Positions 35,779 to 48,504 of a stretch of 64,000 nucleotides of DNA are shown piece by piece. The position numbers and the translations under genes were made by a program. Source of the stretch: Paludisphaera mucosa (lineage in GTDB: Bacteria; Planctomycetota; Planctomycetia; Isosphaerales; Isosphaeraceae); contig NZ_JARRAG010000001.1 of NCBI RefSeq assembly GCF_029589435.1, positions 2,098,808 through 2,162,807 on the forward strand, written 5' to 3'. Numbering within the stretch: position 1 is the first letter of the stretch; every line of letters starts with the position of its first letter. Under the pieces are notes generated by a model, which was given only the letters and a program-made list of their open reading frames with translations, was not told where the DNA came from and made no database searches.

Positions 35779-36274
35779 GGAAGCCCGCCGAACGCTGGTA
35801 AGTTGTTTCTCCTCCCTCCCCCGGGAGAAGGTGGCCGGAACGGCCGGATGAGGGTCGTCGCGCTTCGCACGGACCGGCGCTTCCCGAACCGTTCACTTCA
35901 GCCGAGTCGGCCGCCCCCCCCCAAGTCCAGCGCGCAATCGGCTTCGCTCTCGAAACCGAACCCGAACGAAGCCAGGGCCCAAATCGACCCTCAAACACGC
36001 TTCGCCTGCTGCGGGCAGCGGCCGACTCGATTTCGGCCCCTCCCGCAAGTCGGCTTCATTCGTCGTATTCGACATGCATTTTTCCGCGTCCGCCCCCGTC
36101 TTGATCGCCCCGACCGCCGCGGCGACAATGCCGAGGCACCGTCGAACGACGGAGCCTTCCAACCTGACCATGCATCAAGTCCGCCGGCCCGAGAGGGTTG
36201 GCCGGACGAAACGCGACGTTCCCGCCCCGATCCGCCCCCCCCGCCCCGCCCGCCGCACCACGAGGACGCCTCTC
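35779..36274. other. Gene-free region between ruvC and the GH99-like gene
   Basis: 496 bp with no supported gene. The first 80 bp contain the palindromic element listed separately. The remainder has lower GC, a C9 homopolymer near 35913-35922 and no convincing promoter. Small frames here (for example on the minus strand 35893-36171) lack family features. Confidence 0.4.
35811..35854. repeat. REP-like palindromic intergenic element
   Basis: The element has two consecutive palindromes, CTCCC-N-GGGAG and GGCCG-GAA-CGGCC, followed by GATGAGGG. This arrangement resembles the dispersed palindromic elements seen between genes in many GC-rich bacterial genomes. Only one copy was noticed in this window. 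Confidence 0.4.
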
Positions 36275-38038
36275 ATGAAGGTCAGCGCGACGATCCTGGC
36301 CCTGATCGCGGCGACGTCCGCCGCGGGCGCGAACGCCCTCGGCGACGACCTCGCCTGGGACGTCATGGCCGACACCTGGACGGCGACCGACGGGCTCGGC
36401 CGCAAGGTCCCGGGCTTCGACGAGGTCGGCCCCGCCCGCGAGAACCGGACGACGGGGATCTTCTACTTCCTCTGGAGCGAGGGCCAGAACCCGGTCTACG
36501 ACCTTTCGAAGCTGCTGGCGGCGGACCCGGAAGATCCGAAATTCGGCCCCCAGGGCGCGTTCCACCACTGGGCGGAGCCGCTGTTTGGGCATTATCGGGA
36601 CGACGACCCGTACGTGATCCGCAAGCACATCGCCCTGCTCACCAACGCCGGCGTCGACGTATTGTTCTTCGACGTCACCAACGCCCTGACCTACGACCCC
36701 GTCCGCGAGGCCATTCTGAAGGTCATGGACGACGTCCGCGCCTCGGGCGGGCGGACGCCCCGGATCGCCTTCCTGGCGAACTCGGCGAGCGCGAAGACGA
36801 TCGAGCATCTCTACCAGACGTTCTACAAGCCGGGCCGGGCCCGCGAGCATTGGTTCCTCTGGAACGGCAAGCCCCTGATCCTCACCCCGCCCGACGGGCT
36901 GAGCGACGAAGTCAGAAGCTTCTTCACGATCCGCCACTCCTGGGCCTGGACGAAGGGGCACGCCTGGTTCGGCGACGGCCGCGACAAGTGGCCGTGGCTC
37001 GACAACTCGCCCCAGACGCCGGGCTGGCACGATTCGCCCGACAGGCCCGAGCAGATCAGCGTCGCGGTCGCGCAGCATCCGACCGGGAACATCGGCCGCA
37101 GCTTCCACGACGGCGCGCAGCCCCCGCCGGCCGAACGTCACTCCGAGCGCGGGCTCTACTTCGCCGAGCAGTGGAAGCGGGCCCGCGAGGTCGACCCGCC
37201 GTTCGTCTTCATCACCGGCTGGAACGAATGGGTCGCGCAGCGGTTCGTCGACCCCAAGGGGACCACGTCGATGGGGGGCGTCCGCATCAAGCCCGGCGGC
37301 ACGTTCTTCGTCGACACCTACTCGGCCGAGTACAGCCGCGACATCGAGCCCGTGAAGGGGGGCTTCGGCGACGCGTATTACTATCAGCTCGTCTCCGAGA
37401 TCCGCCGCTACAAGGGCGTGCGCAAGCCGGCCGACGTCGCGCGGGCGAAGGTGCGCGTCGACGGCTCGTTCGCCGACTGGAAGGCCGCCGGCCCCGAGTT
37501 CCGCGACACCCTCGGCGACCCCGCACGTCGCCGGCACGCCGGCTGGAAGGGCGAGCCCGACTTCGTCAACGAGACCGGCCGCAACGACCTGGCGGTCGCC
37601 AAGGTCGCCCCCGGCGACGAGTTCGTCTCGTTCTACATCAGGACCCGCCGGCCCCTCACGGCCCCGTCCGACCGCTGGATGACGCTCTGCCTGGACGTGG
37701 ACGCCGACGCGAAGACCGGCTGGCTGGGCTACGACGTCGTCGTGAACCGCGAGAAGCCGGCCGACGGCATAGCGACGATCGAGCGCCTCAAGCCCGACGG
37801 CTCGCGCGAGCCGATGGACGCCGCCGCCGCGATCGCCTTCGACGGCGAAGAACTGGAGCTGGCCGTCCCCCGCGCCGCCCTGCGCCTCGGTCCGCCCGGC
37901 GACGGCTCGAAACGGGTCGCGTTCGACTTCAAGTGGCTCGACGCGATCCCCGTCGGCGGCGACGCCTCGGCGTTGACCCTCGACGGCGACGCCGCGCCCG
38001 ACGACCGGTTCAATTTCCGGGCGGCTTGGGGGGAGTGA
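36275..38038 (+). CDS. Secreted GH99-like (WbsX-type) protein with C-terminal CBM9-like domain
   Basis: 587 residues from the ATG at 36275, which begins a signal peptide (ATILALIAATSAAGANA). Residues about 40-390 match the glycoside hydrolase family 71/99-like TIM-barrel domain: TTGIFYFLWSEGQNP, AGVDVLFFDVTNALTYD, and the conserved FITGWNEWVAQRF with acidic residues at the expected strand end. From about residue 395, VRVDGSFADWKAAGPEFRDT starts a CBM9/DOMON-like beta-sandwich seen at the end of many planctomycete glycan-degrading enzymes. Likely an exported endo-mannanase/alpha-glycan enzyme; the substrate is unknown. It ends 30 bp from a convergent gene. Confidence 0.82.
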   Translation: MKVSATILALIAATSAAGANALGDDLAWDVMADTWTATDGLGRKVPGFDEVGPARENRTTGIFYFLWSEGQNPVYDLSKLLAADPEDPKFGPQGAFHHWAEPLFGHYRDDDPYVIRKHIALLTNAGVDVLFFDVTNALTYDPVREAILKVMDDVRASGGRTPRIAFLANSASAKTIEHLYQTFYKPGRAREHWFLWNGKPLILTPPDGLSDEVRSFFTIRHSWAWTKGHAWFGDGRDKWPWLDNSPQTPGWHDSPDRPEQISVAVAQHPTGNIGRSFHDGAQPPPAERHSERGLYFAEQWKRAREVDPPFVFITGWNEWVAQRFVDPKGTTSMGGVRIKPGGTFFVDTYSAEYSRDIEPVKGGFGDAYYYQLVSEIRRYKGVRKPADVARAKVRVDGSFADWKAAGPEFRDTLGDPARRRHAGWKGEPDFVNETGRNDLAVAKVAPGDEFVSFYIRTRRPLTAPSDRWMTLCLDVDADAKTGWLGYDVVVNREKPADGIATIERLKPDGSREPMDAAAAIAFDGEELELAVPRAALRLGPPGDGSKRVAFDFKWLDAIPVGGDASALTLDGDAAPDDRFNFRAAWGE

Positions 38039-38068
38039 ACCCGAGGCCGCCGGCTCAGCCCCCTCGCG

Positions 38069-38815
38069 TCATCGTCGGTCGACGGAACCGCCGATTCGCG
38101 CCAGGTCGTCGAAGGTCCGATGCTCCTGTTCGAGGAGCCTCGTCACGCGCATTCGGTACTGGAAATATCGGAACGCGGGCGAGGGGTGGGTCTCGCCGGC
38201 GACGTCCAGCCTGCGGCCTTCCGCTTCCGGGAAGCTGCCGCCGCCGGCGACGTAGTCGCAGTAGCCCTCGACCAGCCAAAGGGGCAGCCGGGACGCGCGC
38301 CAGAGGCCCAGGCGTCGGCGGATGAGGCCGTGCGTCGCCTCGTGGGCGACGAGGCCGGTGAAGGCCCGCGTACGGTACTCGGCGGCGAGGCTGCAGGCCA
38401 CGTCCGCGTCGAGGTCGGCCGCGGCGACGAAGACGTTGTCGGTCAAGGGCGCCGACACGGCGAAGGCGCCGCCGGACAGCGGCGCGAAGAAGCGATAGAG
38501 CCAGGGCGAGTTGCACAGGAAGATCCGCTCGGTCCGGCCGGGCGCGGCCAGCTCGCAGCGGTCGATCAGGTCGCGGGCCTTCCCGAGCCGTTCGGCGGCC
38601 GCCGGCGGGATCGGTCGGCTCGAATAGAGCGTGATCCCGCGCTCGCGGATGCTGTGGGCGAAGAGCACCTGCGGGAAGGCGTGGAGGGCCGCATACGCCA
38701 GCGTCAACGCCACGAACGGCCGCTCGAATCGACGCAGCACGCGCCCGAGCCGCGTCCTGGGCGCGGGCCGGCCGATGCCGAGGATGCGAAGCAGGCCCCG
38801 AGCCGTCCGGTTCAT
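38069..38815 (-). CDS. Membrane-anchored metallopeptidase-like protein with HExxH motif
   Basis: 248 residues. GGGAAGG precedes the ATG at 38815. One N-terminal hydrophobic segment (FVALTLAYAALHAFPQVLF) is followed by an extracytoplasmic region. A zincin-like helix with HEATHGLIRRRL (HExxH, residues about 162-166) and a downstream acidic helix (WLVEGYCDYVAGGG), whose Glu may be the third ligand, give a gluzincin-like arrangement. I do not recognise a named family. The neighbour upstream on the same strand is the phytochrome gene, 167 bp away. Confidence 0.65.
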   Translation of the reverse strand: MNRTARGLLRILGIGRPAPRTRLGRVLRRFERPFVALTLAYAALHAFPQVLFAHSIRERGITLYSSRPIPPAAAERLGKARDLIDRCELAAPGRTERIFLCNSPWLYRFFAPLSGGAFAVSAPLTDNVFVAAADLDADVACSLAAEYRTRAFTGLVAHEATHGLIRRRLGLWRASRLPLWLVEGYCDYVAGGGSFPEAEGRRLDVAGETHPSPAFRYFQYRMRVTRLLEQEHRTFDDLARIGGSVDRR

Positions 38816-38982
38816 CTTCGCCTTCCCCTTCGGCCCTGCATCGGACGCGTCCAATCCCCTGGTCGATGGTGCGGTTCCTATCGTATCGCATTCGAATCGG
38901 CGGCGGACCTCGCCGCCGTCGGCCACGAGCGAACATCGGAGGCCTTCGCCAGTCGATCCTTGCGAAGGGCCCAAAGAACTTG

Positions 38983-41900
38983 TCACGCCCGGCCGACCGG
39001 TCGCTTGCGATCGACGGAGGGAATCCTCCGCGGCTCCGGACGCCCCTGGTTTGGAGACGCCGACGAGGCGGGCGGGACGTCGACCGCGAAGTCTTCCTCG
39101 GGCATGGGACGGCCGATGTAGTAGCCCTGCGCCTGGTCGCAGCGCATCGCGGCGAGCCGTTCGAGCGTGTCGCCGTCCTCGATCCCCTCGGCGACGACCC
39201 GCAGCCCGAGTTCGTGGCCCATGGTGATGATCGCCTTGACGATCGCGGCGTCGGCGTTGGAGGTGATCATCTCCTGGACGAACGCCCGGTCGATCTTCAG
39301 CTCGTCCACGGGGAGTCGGCGGAGACAGGCCAGGGACGAGCAGCCGATCCCGAAGTCGTCGACCGAGACCCTCAGGCCGAAGTCGGATCGCAGGCGGGTC
39401 AGGGCGCGGGCGGCGCCCGCCGGGTCTTGCATCAGGGCGCTCTCGGTGATCTCCAGGGTGAGCCACGAGGCCGGCAGGTCGGCCTTCACGAGTCGGCCGG
39501 CGAGCGCCTGGTAGGGCGTGTCGCGGTGCAGGAACCGGGGGGCGACGTTCACGGCGACGCCCAGGGCGACCCCCTGATCGCGCCAGCGACGGTGCCGGTC
39601 GATCGCCTGGCCGAACGCCCAGTGCTCCAGGCGGCCGGTCAGGTCGCCGTGCTCCGCCAGCGGGATGAAGCTGGAGGGAGGGATCATGCCCAGTCGGGGA
39701 TGCGGCCAACGCGCCAGGGCCTCGACCCCTTCGATCCGACGGGTCGCGAGGTTCATCTTGGGCTGGTAGTGCAGGACCAGCCCGCCGGTCTCGATCGCCT
39801 CCCGGAGATCGCTCATCAGGGCCAGCCGCCGCGGGCTGTCGTCGTCCGGATCGGCCGAGTAGACCGCGAAGCCCCCGCCGGAACGCTTCGCGGCGTACAT
39901 GGCGACGTCCGCGCGGCGCAGGAGCGTCTCGGGGTCGTCGCCGTGACGCGGGGCCAGGGCGACGCCGATGCTGCCGCCGACGTCGCAGTTCCGCTCGTCG
40001 ATCTGGAACGGAGCCTCCAATTCGTACAAAAGCCGTCGGGCGATGGCGACGGCGTCGCGCTCGCACGTGCGGGGCAGCAGCATCACGAATTCGTCGCCGC
40101 CCAGGCGGGCCAGCGTGTCGGTCGCCCGCAGGAGCTCTCGGAACCGCGCGGCGACCTGCTGGAGCAAAAGGTCGCCGAAATGGTGGCCCAGCGTGTCGTT
40201 CACCTCCTTGAAGCGGTCGAGGTCGATCAGCAGGAGCGCGGGGGGCGACGTCACGTTCAGGATCGCCTGCTCCAGCCGCTCCATGAACAGCAGGCGGTTG
40301 GGCAGGCCGGTGAGGGCGTCGTGCCGCGACTGGTGGTCGAGCTTCTCCTCGATCCGCTTCCGGCGGACGGCCGCCATGAGGACGTTGGCGATGAGCTGGA
40401 GGAAGTGCTCGTCCTCCGCGTCGAACCGGCCCGCGCGATGGGCGTAGGCGACCAGGACGCCGTAGGTCGCGTCGGAATCCTTCACCGGGACGGCGATCCC
40501 GCTCACGACGCCCAGCCGCGCGTGCAGCCGGCAGCCCTCGAACCGGTCCTCGTCGCGCAGGTCGGCGGCCACGACCGGGCGGTCCGCAGAGACGGCGAAA
40601 GCGGCCAGGGGGTCGTCGATCGTCGCCGAAGCCGGGGCGGCCTCGGCGATGTCGGGCGGCGCGACCTCGGCGCGGATCACCAGCGCCTCGCGGCCGGGGA
40701 CCGCCTGGAAGAGGCGGCAGATCTCGACGTCGAGGGTCTGCGCGATGAGCGCGACGGCCTCGGCGAACAGGCTCTCGGTGTCGGTCGAGGCCAGCGCCCG
40801 GTTCCCCAGCTCGGTGATCGCATCCTTCCGCCGCGCACGGGCCCGGAGTTCGTCCTCGCCCGTCAACAGGTGCTGGATGGTCTCCTTGAGCTCGACGGCC
40901 GCCGCCGTCTCGGACGACTTCCAGCGTTTCGAATGCAGGGTGACGGCCTTCCGCCAGAGGTCGAACGATTTTCGGGGGTGCAGGCGGGCCTCGCCGTTCA
41001 CGCGGCTCATCGGCTTGTCGGGATCGCCGGCCCAGTTCATCACGCGGACGACCTCGGGGCGGAACCAGAGGAGATAGTCGCCCCGGTCGCGCGAGATCTC
41101 CACGCCGAGCATGCCGCTGGCCTCGTCCTTGAAGGCGACGGCCGGTGGATAGGCGGCCGCGAGCGATTCCGAGGCGAAGGACCCCCGGTCGAGCGAGCCG
41201 GTCATCATCTTGATCAGGCCGGGGATCTCCGTCTCGTCGGGGGTCCGGCCGACGAGGGTGCATTTCATCCCCTCGACGACTGCGGCGCCCTGGGCGTCGA
41301 CGAAGTCCAGGAGGCTCGTCGGATCCGCCGCCAGGCCCTTGAGGGAGGACGCGCGCGACAGGGCGTTGAGGAAGCGGATCTGGATGGCCGAGGTCTGCAC
41401 GCGGTAGGCGCGCTCGGCGCCGTCTTCACGCATGTTGAGCTGGGTCTCGATGATCTCGGCGAGGAACGAGCAGGTGAGCCGCCGCTCGGGGCAGACGCGC
41501 CTGGGGGTGTAGTGATGGCAGGCGATCAGGCCCCAGAGCGCCCCGTTCTTCAGGAGGGACACGCTCATGGTGGCCGCGACGCCCATATTCCGGAGGTACT
41601 CCAGGTGCACCGGCGAGACGCTCCGCAGCACGCACTGGCTCATGTCAAGCGGGCGGCCGCGGGCCTCGCCCTCGCCGTCGACCAGGCCCGCGGGGGCGTA
41701 GCCGACGTCCGGGATGCAGCGTAGCCGGTTCGTCGTGTAGAGCCGTCGCGCCTGCTCGGGGATGTCCGACGCCGGGAAGTGGAGCCCCAGGTAGGACGAC
41801 GCGATCCGGGCGTCCCGCGACTCGGCGATCACCTCGCCGTTCCATACCGCGTCGAAGCGATAGACCATGACGCGGTCGTAGCCGATGATCCGGCGCACCT

Positions 41901-42402
41901 CGTCGGCCGCCGCCTGGCAGAGCGTCTCCTCGCTCTCGGTCGCCTGCAGCCGGGCGGTCGCCAGCCGGACCTCCTGGTAGAAGGTGTGGAAGTCCCCCAC
42001 CTCCCCCGGCTCGATCGGCTCGGCCTCGACCACCAGCTCGCCGTCGCTCCCGTGCACCAGCACGTTGAACGCGCGGCCCCCCTCTCGACCAGGCAGCGTC
42101 AGCTTCAACGGGTTGGCTCGGATGAGGTCGTCCCCCCGCAGGATCATCCGCAGGTGGGCGCCCTGATCCTCGCCGAGGAGCGATTCCAGCGGTCGATCGA
42201 CCAGTTCCTCGGCCGGGACGCCCACCAGGAACGCCGAATTCGCGCTGGCGCGGCGGACCCGGAAGCTCGCCTCGTCGACGACCAGCAACAGGCCGTGGGG
42301 CTGGATCTTCTCGGGGATGTGGATCGGCTCGCGGGAGCAGTTCGTCAGGTCGACCGCGGCGCCGGCCGGGGATTTCCCATCGGATCGCGATTCATGCAGC
42401 AT
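38983..42402 (-). CDS. Bacteriophytochrome with GAF, GGDEF and EAL domains
   Basis: 1139 residues from the ATG at 42402. PAS domain with the biliverdin-binding Cys 22 (DLTNCSREPIHIPEKIQPHG), then a phytochrome GAF with PASDIPEQARRLY and DPV/PDV-region segments, then PHY. A second GAF lies at about 530-690. The GGDEF domain (about residue 766, RLGGDEFVMLLPR) has an I-site RATD five residues upstream. The EAL domain (from about 893, GVEALARW) keeps LEITES, DDFGIG, KIDR, AEGIE and QGYYIGRP. Both catalytic sites look intact, so red/far-red light probably switches between making and degrading cyclic di-GMP. The start overlaps the preceding gene by 11 bp. No bphO heme oxygenase gene is adjacent. 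Confidence 0.93.
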   Translation of the reverse strand: MLHESRSDGKSPAGAAVDLTNCSREPIHIPEKIQPHGLLLVVDEASFRVRRASANSAFLVGVPAEELVDRPLESLLGEDQGAHLRMILRGDDLIRANPLKLTLPGREGGRAFNVLVHGSDGELVVEAEPIEPGEVGDFHTFYQEVRLATARLQATESEETLCQAAADEVRRIIGYDRVMVYRFDAVWNGEVIAESRDARIASSYLGLHFPASDIPEQARRLYTTNRLRCIPDVGYAPAGLVDGEGEARGRPLDMSQCVLRSVSPVHLEYLRNMGVAATMSVSLLKNGALWGLIACHHYTPRRVCPERRLTCSFLAEIIETQLNMREDGAERAYRVQTSAIQIRFLNALSRASSLKGLAADPTSLLDFVDAQGAAVVEGMKCTLVGRTPDETEIPGLIKMMTGSLDRGSFASESLAAAYPPAVAFKDEASGMLGVEISRDRGDYLLWFRPEVVRVMNWAGDPDKPMSRVNGEARLHPRKSFDLWRKAVTLHSKRWKSSETAAAVELKETIQHLLTGEDELRARARRKDAITELGNRALASTDTESLFAEAVALIAQTLDVEICRLFQAVPGREALVIRAEVAPPDIAEAAPASATIDDPLAAFAVSADRPVVAADLRDEDRFEGCRLHARLGVVSGIAVPVKDSDATYGVLVAYAHRAGRFDAEDEHFLQLIANVLMAAVRRKRIEEKLDHQSRHDALTGLPNRLLFMERLEQAILNVTSPPALLLIDLDRFKEVNDTLGHHFGDLLLQQVAARFRELLRATDTLARLGGDEFVMLLPRTCERDAVAIARRLLYELEAPFQIDERNCDVGGSIGVALAPRHGDDPETLLRRADVAMYAAKRSGGGFAVYSADPDDDSPRRLALMSDLREAIETGGLVLHYQPKMNLATRRIEGVEALARWPHPRLGMIPPSSFIPLAEHGDLTGRLEHWAFGQAIDRHRRWRDQGVALGVAVNVAPRFLHRDTPYQALAGRLVKADLPASWLTLEITESALMQDPAGAARALTRLRSDFGLRVSVDDFGIGCSSLACLRRLPVDELKIDRAFVQEMITSNADAAIVKAIITMGHELGLRVVAEGIEDGDTLERLAAMRCDQAQGYYIGRPMPEEDFAVDVPPASSASPNQGRPEPRRIPSVDRKRPVGRA

Positions 42403-42913
42403 GGGAGAGCCACCGATCCAGGGCCGCGAACGTCCGACGGGCGGGATGGACCACGAGGTCGGAATCGCCGCAGCGGTGACAGGGCCGGGCCGGGGCCGCC
42501 GGGAAGGACGACCACGTGGGCCTGACTTCGGCCCCGTAGCCATGGAAGAACGAACAGCCCCGGGCCTCGTCCCCGGGCAGGACGTCGCAGACGTGTGCGG
42601 CGATGATCCGGCCGCCGAGCGGAGGCCGCCCGCATCCGGGCGACCGCTCGACTTCCTCGCGTTCGCCGGCGAGCGCGGCCAGGTCCTCGCTCAACTGCGG
42701 GAGTTTGACGTGGTCCCGGAGGTGGAACTCCGGATCGTCCCGGCTCTCGAACGACGCCAGACGGTCCTCGATCGGCCTGTCGAAGTCGGAATGCGGATTC
42801 TCGATCGCGGCAAGCTCGCGCAGCGTGAGATCGGCGGTCGGCGAGCCTCGCGTCCGGGAACCCATGGCGCCGTGGAGGCCGCGGGCGCCCTCTCGAAACT
42901 TCGCGCGGATCAT
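42392..42913 (-). CDS. Unknown protein encoded upstream of and overlapping the phytochrome gene
   Basis: 173 residues; the ATG at 42913 has GGAGGAT upstream. The N-terminus is basic, the middle is charged (LRELAAIENPHSDFDRPIED, then DHVKLPQLSEDLAAL), and the C-terminal third has several Cys/His residues (GCGRPP, AAHVCDVLPGDEARGCSFFHG, CHRCGDSD) that could form a zinc site. Its stop lies 11 bp inside the phytochrome gene, so translation is coupled. It is not a heme oxygenase and has no response-regulator receiver motif. Possibly a partner or regulator of the photoreceptor; no family recognised. Confidence 0.65.
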   Translation of the reverse strand: MIRAKFREGARGLHGAMGSRTRGSPTADLTLRELAAIENPHSDFDRPIEDRLASFESRDDPEFHLRDHVKLPQLSEDLAALAGEREEVERSPGCGRPPLGGRIIAAHVCDVLPGDEARGCSFFHGYGAEVRPTWSSFPAAPARPCHRCGDSDLVVHPARRTFAALDRWLSHAA

Positions 42914-43304
42914 GCGTCGATCCTCCGACGGCCGACGCGCCCGCCGCGTCGCGAGGCGCCGTCACCCGAGCTGCGGCGAAGTCATGCGTCCCCGCCGCCC
43001 TGATCATCCACCACGTCCTCATCGAAAAGATAGGACATGGAAAGCTCCAGCCCAATCTCGGCCGCCGACCGAGCGGAACCGACTCGGATGGCCAGGATGA
43101 AACCGATCGGTCGATCTGATCCGCCCGGGAAACCTCGCCAGGGGCCGATGCGGCGGCCGGAGCGTTTAGAAAATGCATCAACCTAGGAATTTCGTCCTAT
43201 CATTCACACGTTTTTTTTGCATTGATGCTTCAAGGCGTTACGATGCGTCCCGCGGCGCTCCTGTCGGCCCGCCCCACGGAAGTCTTGCCTGCCGGAGTCC
43301 GTCC
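42914..43304. other. Divergent control region, phytochrome operon / PEP-CTERM gene
   Basis: 391 bp without a gene, AT-rich from 43150 to 43230. It contains inverted copies GATAGGAC (43029-43036) and GTCCTATC (43194-43201), a hairpin TAGGA-N6-TCCTA (43184-43199) and an outer repeat GCATCAA (43175-43181) / TTGATGC (43222-43228) with a T8 run between. A TATCAT box (43198-43203) could serve the PEP-CTERM gene. Confidence 0.35.
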
Positions 43305-44168
43305 ATGCGATCCATCCTCACCGCGTCATTCGCCCGCGTTTCCGCTTTGTCGTTGGCGGCTGCGGTCTCGCTGGCGCCGGGCGTCGCCCACGCCGGCATC
43401 GAATTCGTCGATCAATTCCGCTCGCGCTTTTCCACGCAGACCGGCGACGGCCCCGCCGTGACCGACCTCGGCTACGCCTTCTCGACGAGGCTCTTCGCCA
43501 GCGCCCCGAACTTCTACAACACCGTGGGCATGACCGGCCCCGGCGGCACGGTCGACCTCACGGCCGACGTCTCGAATCCCTCGGTCTACAGCTACGGGTC
43601 CAGCCTGTTCGCCAGCAAGTCGGACATGGACGCGGCCTTCCCGATCGCCGCGACCTACGACTACCTGGCGACCTCCGGGTCCGGGCCGGATGCGACGAGC
43701 CTGACGCCCGGGGCCGACGATTATCCCCAGTCGACGCCCTACCTGGCCGGCACGACCTACTCCGATCTCCAGGGTGTGAACGCCGGGCAGGCCATCCAGG
43801 TCGCCTTCAGCTCGTTCGACACCGGGGGGAGCGCCAGCGAGTCGTTCATCTTCTTCACGATCTTCGACCTCACGCTGGGCCAGTCGGTTTACGACGCGGG
43901 ATTCCTCCCCGCCACGACGACCGGAGTCACGCTCGGGGCCGGCGTCCTGCAGGCCGGGCACTCGTTCAGCTACGAGCTGAACTTCTCCAACCGGGAACTC
44001 GTCTCGACGCCGGGCACCGGGTTCGACTCGCAGCTCGGGTTCGACTACCGGACCAGCGGGACCTTCTCGACGTCCGCGGTCCCCGAGCCCTCCACGCTGG
44101 TCCTGGCCGGCATCGGCGCGGTGGGAATCCTCGTCTCCAGCCGCCGCGGCCGTCGCACGGCCCGCTGA
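43305..44168 (+). CDS. PEP-CTERM sorting domain protein (first)
   Basis: 287 residues from ATG 43305, giving a signal peptide (LSLAAAVSLAPGVAHA). The body is beta-rich, Ser/Thr/Gly-rich and has no recognised catalytic motif. The C-terminus has the complete PEP-CTERM signal: VPEPST, a hydrophobic helix (LVLAGIGAVGILV) and the basic tail SSRRGRR. Such proteins are processed by an exosortase and often exported to the outer surface or matrix. No exosortase is encoded in the window. It is followed by a 14-bp perfect hairpin. Confidence 0.85.
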   Translation: MRSILTASFARVSALSLAAAVSLAPGVAHAGIEFVDQFRSRFSTQTGDGPAVTDLGYAFSTRLFASAPNFYNTVGMTGPGGTVDLTADVSNPSVYSYGSSLFASKSDMDAAFPIAATYDYLATSGSGPDATSLTPGADDYPQSTPYLAGTTYSDLQGVNAGQAIQVAFSSFDTGGSASESFIFFTIFDLTLGQSVYDAGFLPATTTGVTLGAGVLQAGHSFSYELNFSNRELVSTPGTGFDSQLGFDYRTSGTFSTSAVPEPSTLVLAGIGAVGILVSSRRGRRTAR

Positions 44169-44204
44169 AACGACCGTCGCCAGGCCCATCACCGGCTTTC
44201 GAGT

Positions 44205-44237
44205 CCCCGGCGCGTCCGACATGCGGACGCGCCGGGG
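44205..44237 (+). terminator. Terminator hairpin after the first PEP-CTERM gene
   Basis: Perfect 14-bp stem, 44205-44218 with 44224-44237, loop ACATG, followed by CTTTCG. Confidence 0.65.
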
Positions 44238-44453
44238 CTTTCGCGTTCCGTCGCCCAAACCCCGGCCTCGGGCTTCTCCCGGAATCAGGCGATCCGCCGC
44301 GATACGCTCGACGTAGAATAGGCTTCGACCGCCCCATCGGCCGGGCCGATCCGGCTGCCGGACGCCGCCCGGGGCGAGGAATGGGCGGCCGGGCGTCCCA
44401 TGAGGGGACCATGAAAGCCGCGGGGCCGGCGTCCAGCGACGCGCCGGGCGCGG

Positions 44454-44483
44454 TTGACGTAATCCTGATGTCCGTTGTAAGAT
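44454..44483 (+). promoter_or_regulatory. Candidate secA promoter
   Basis: TTGACG (44454-44459, five of six), an 18-bp spacer and TAAGAT (44478-44483). Transcription would start near 44490, about 48 bp before the secA ATG. Confidence 0.5.
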
Positions 44484-44537
44484 GCCGTATTGCAATGACT
44501 TGCTGCATCGCATCATTCGCACGGGGACCACGCGGCA

Positions 44538-48188
<3,651 letters not shown>

Positions 48189-48504
48189 ATCGCGGTCGGA
48201 GACGACGTCGATCGCCCAGGTCCCCGGCACGGATGCCGGAAGGCCGGGTCGGTCGGCCCCCGGCTTCTCGCTCGCGACCCCCGGGCGGGCGTCCTAACCG
48301 TTTAGGCCGAAGCCCTTGCGGAGATCCGGCCGGCGCCGAATCGGCCCGCGTCGCCGCGATCGCCGACCGCGGGGATCGCCCGAGGCCGCGGGCCGCGGCC
48401 GGGACCTCGGGACGGGCGGACGGCGGCGGGCACGGCGATTGCTGAAGGGTCTCGCGTCTCGTCGAGAGGACCACTCGCCCTCTATCGGGAAAGGATTCCC
48501 CGGG
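48189..48504. other. Intergenic region between secA and waaA
   Basis: 316 bp without a gene. Two small hairpins are present: CCGGCA-CGGA-TGCCGG (48224-48239) and CCTAA-CCGT-TTAGG (48293-48306). No clear T-tract or promoter was found. Confidence 0.4.

Noticed and set aside
35893-36171. A 92-codon minus-strand ORF in the ruvC/GH99-like intergenic region
   Set aside because: No ribosome site, biased composition and no recognisable features.
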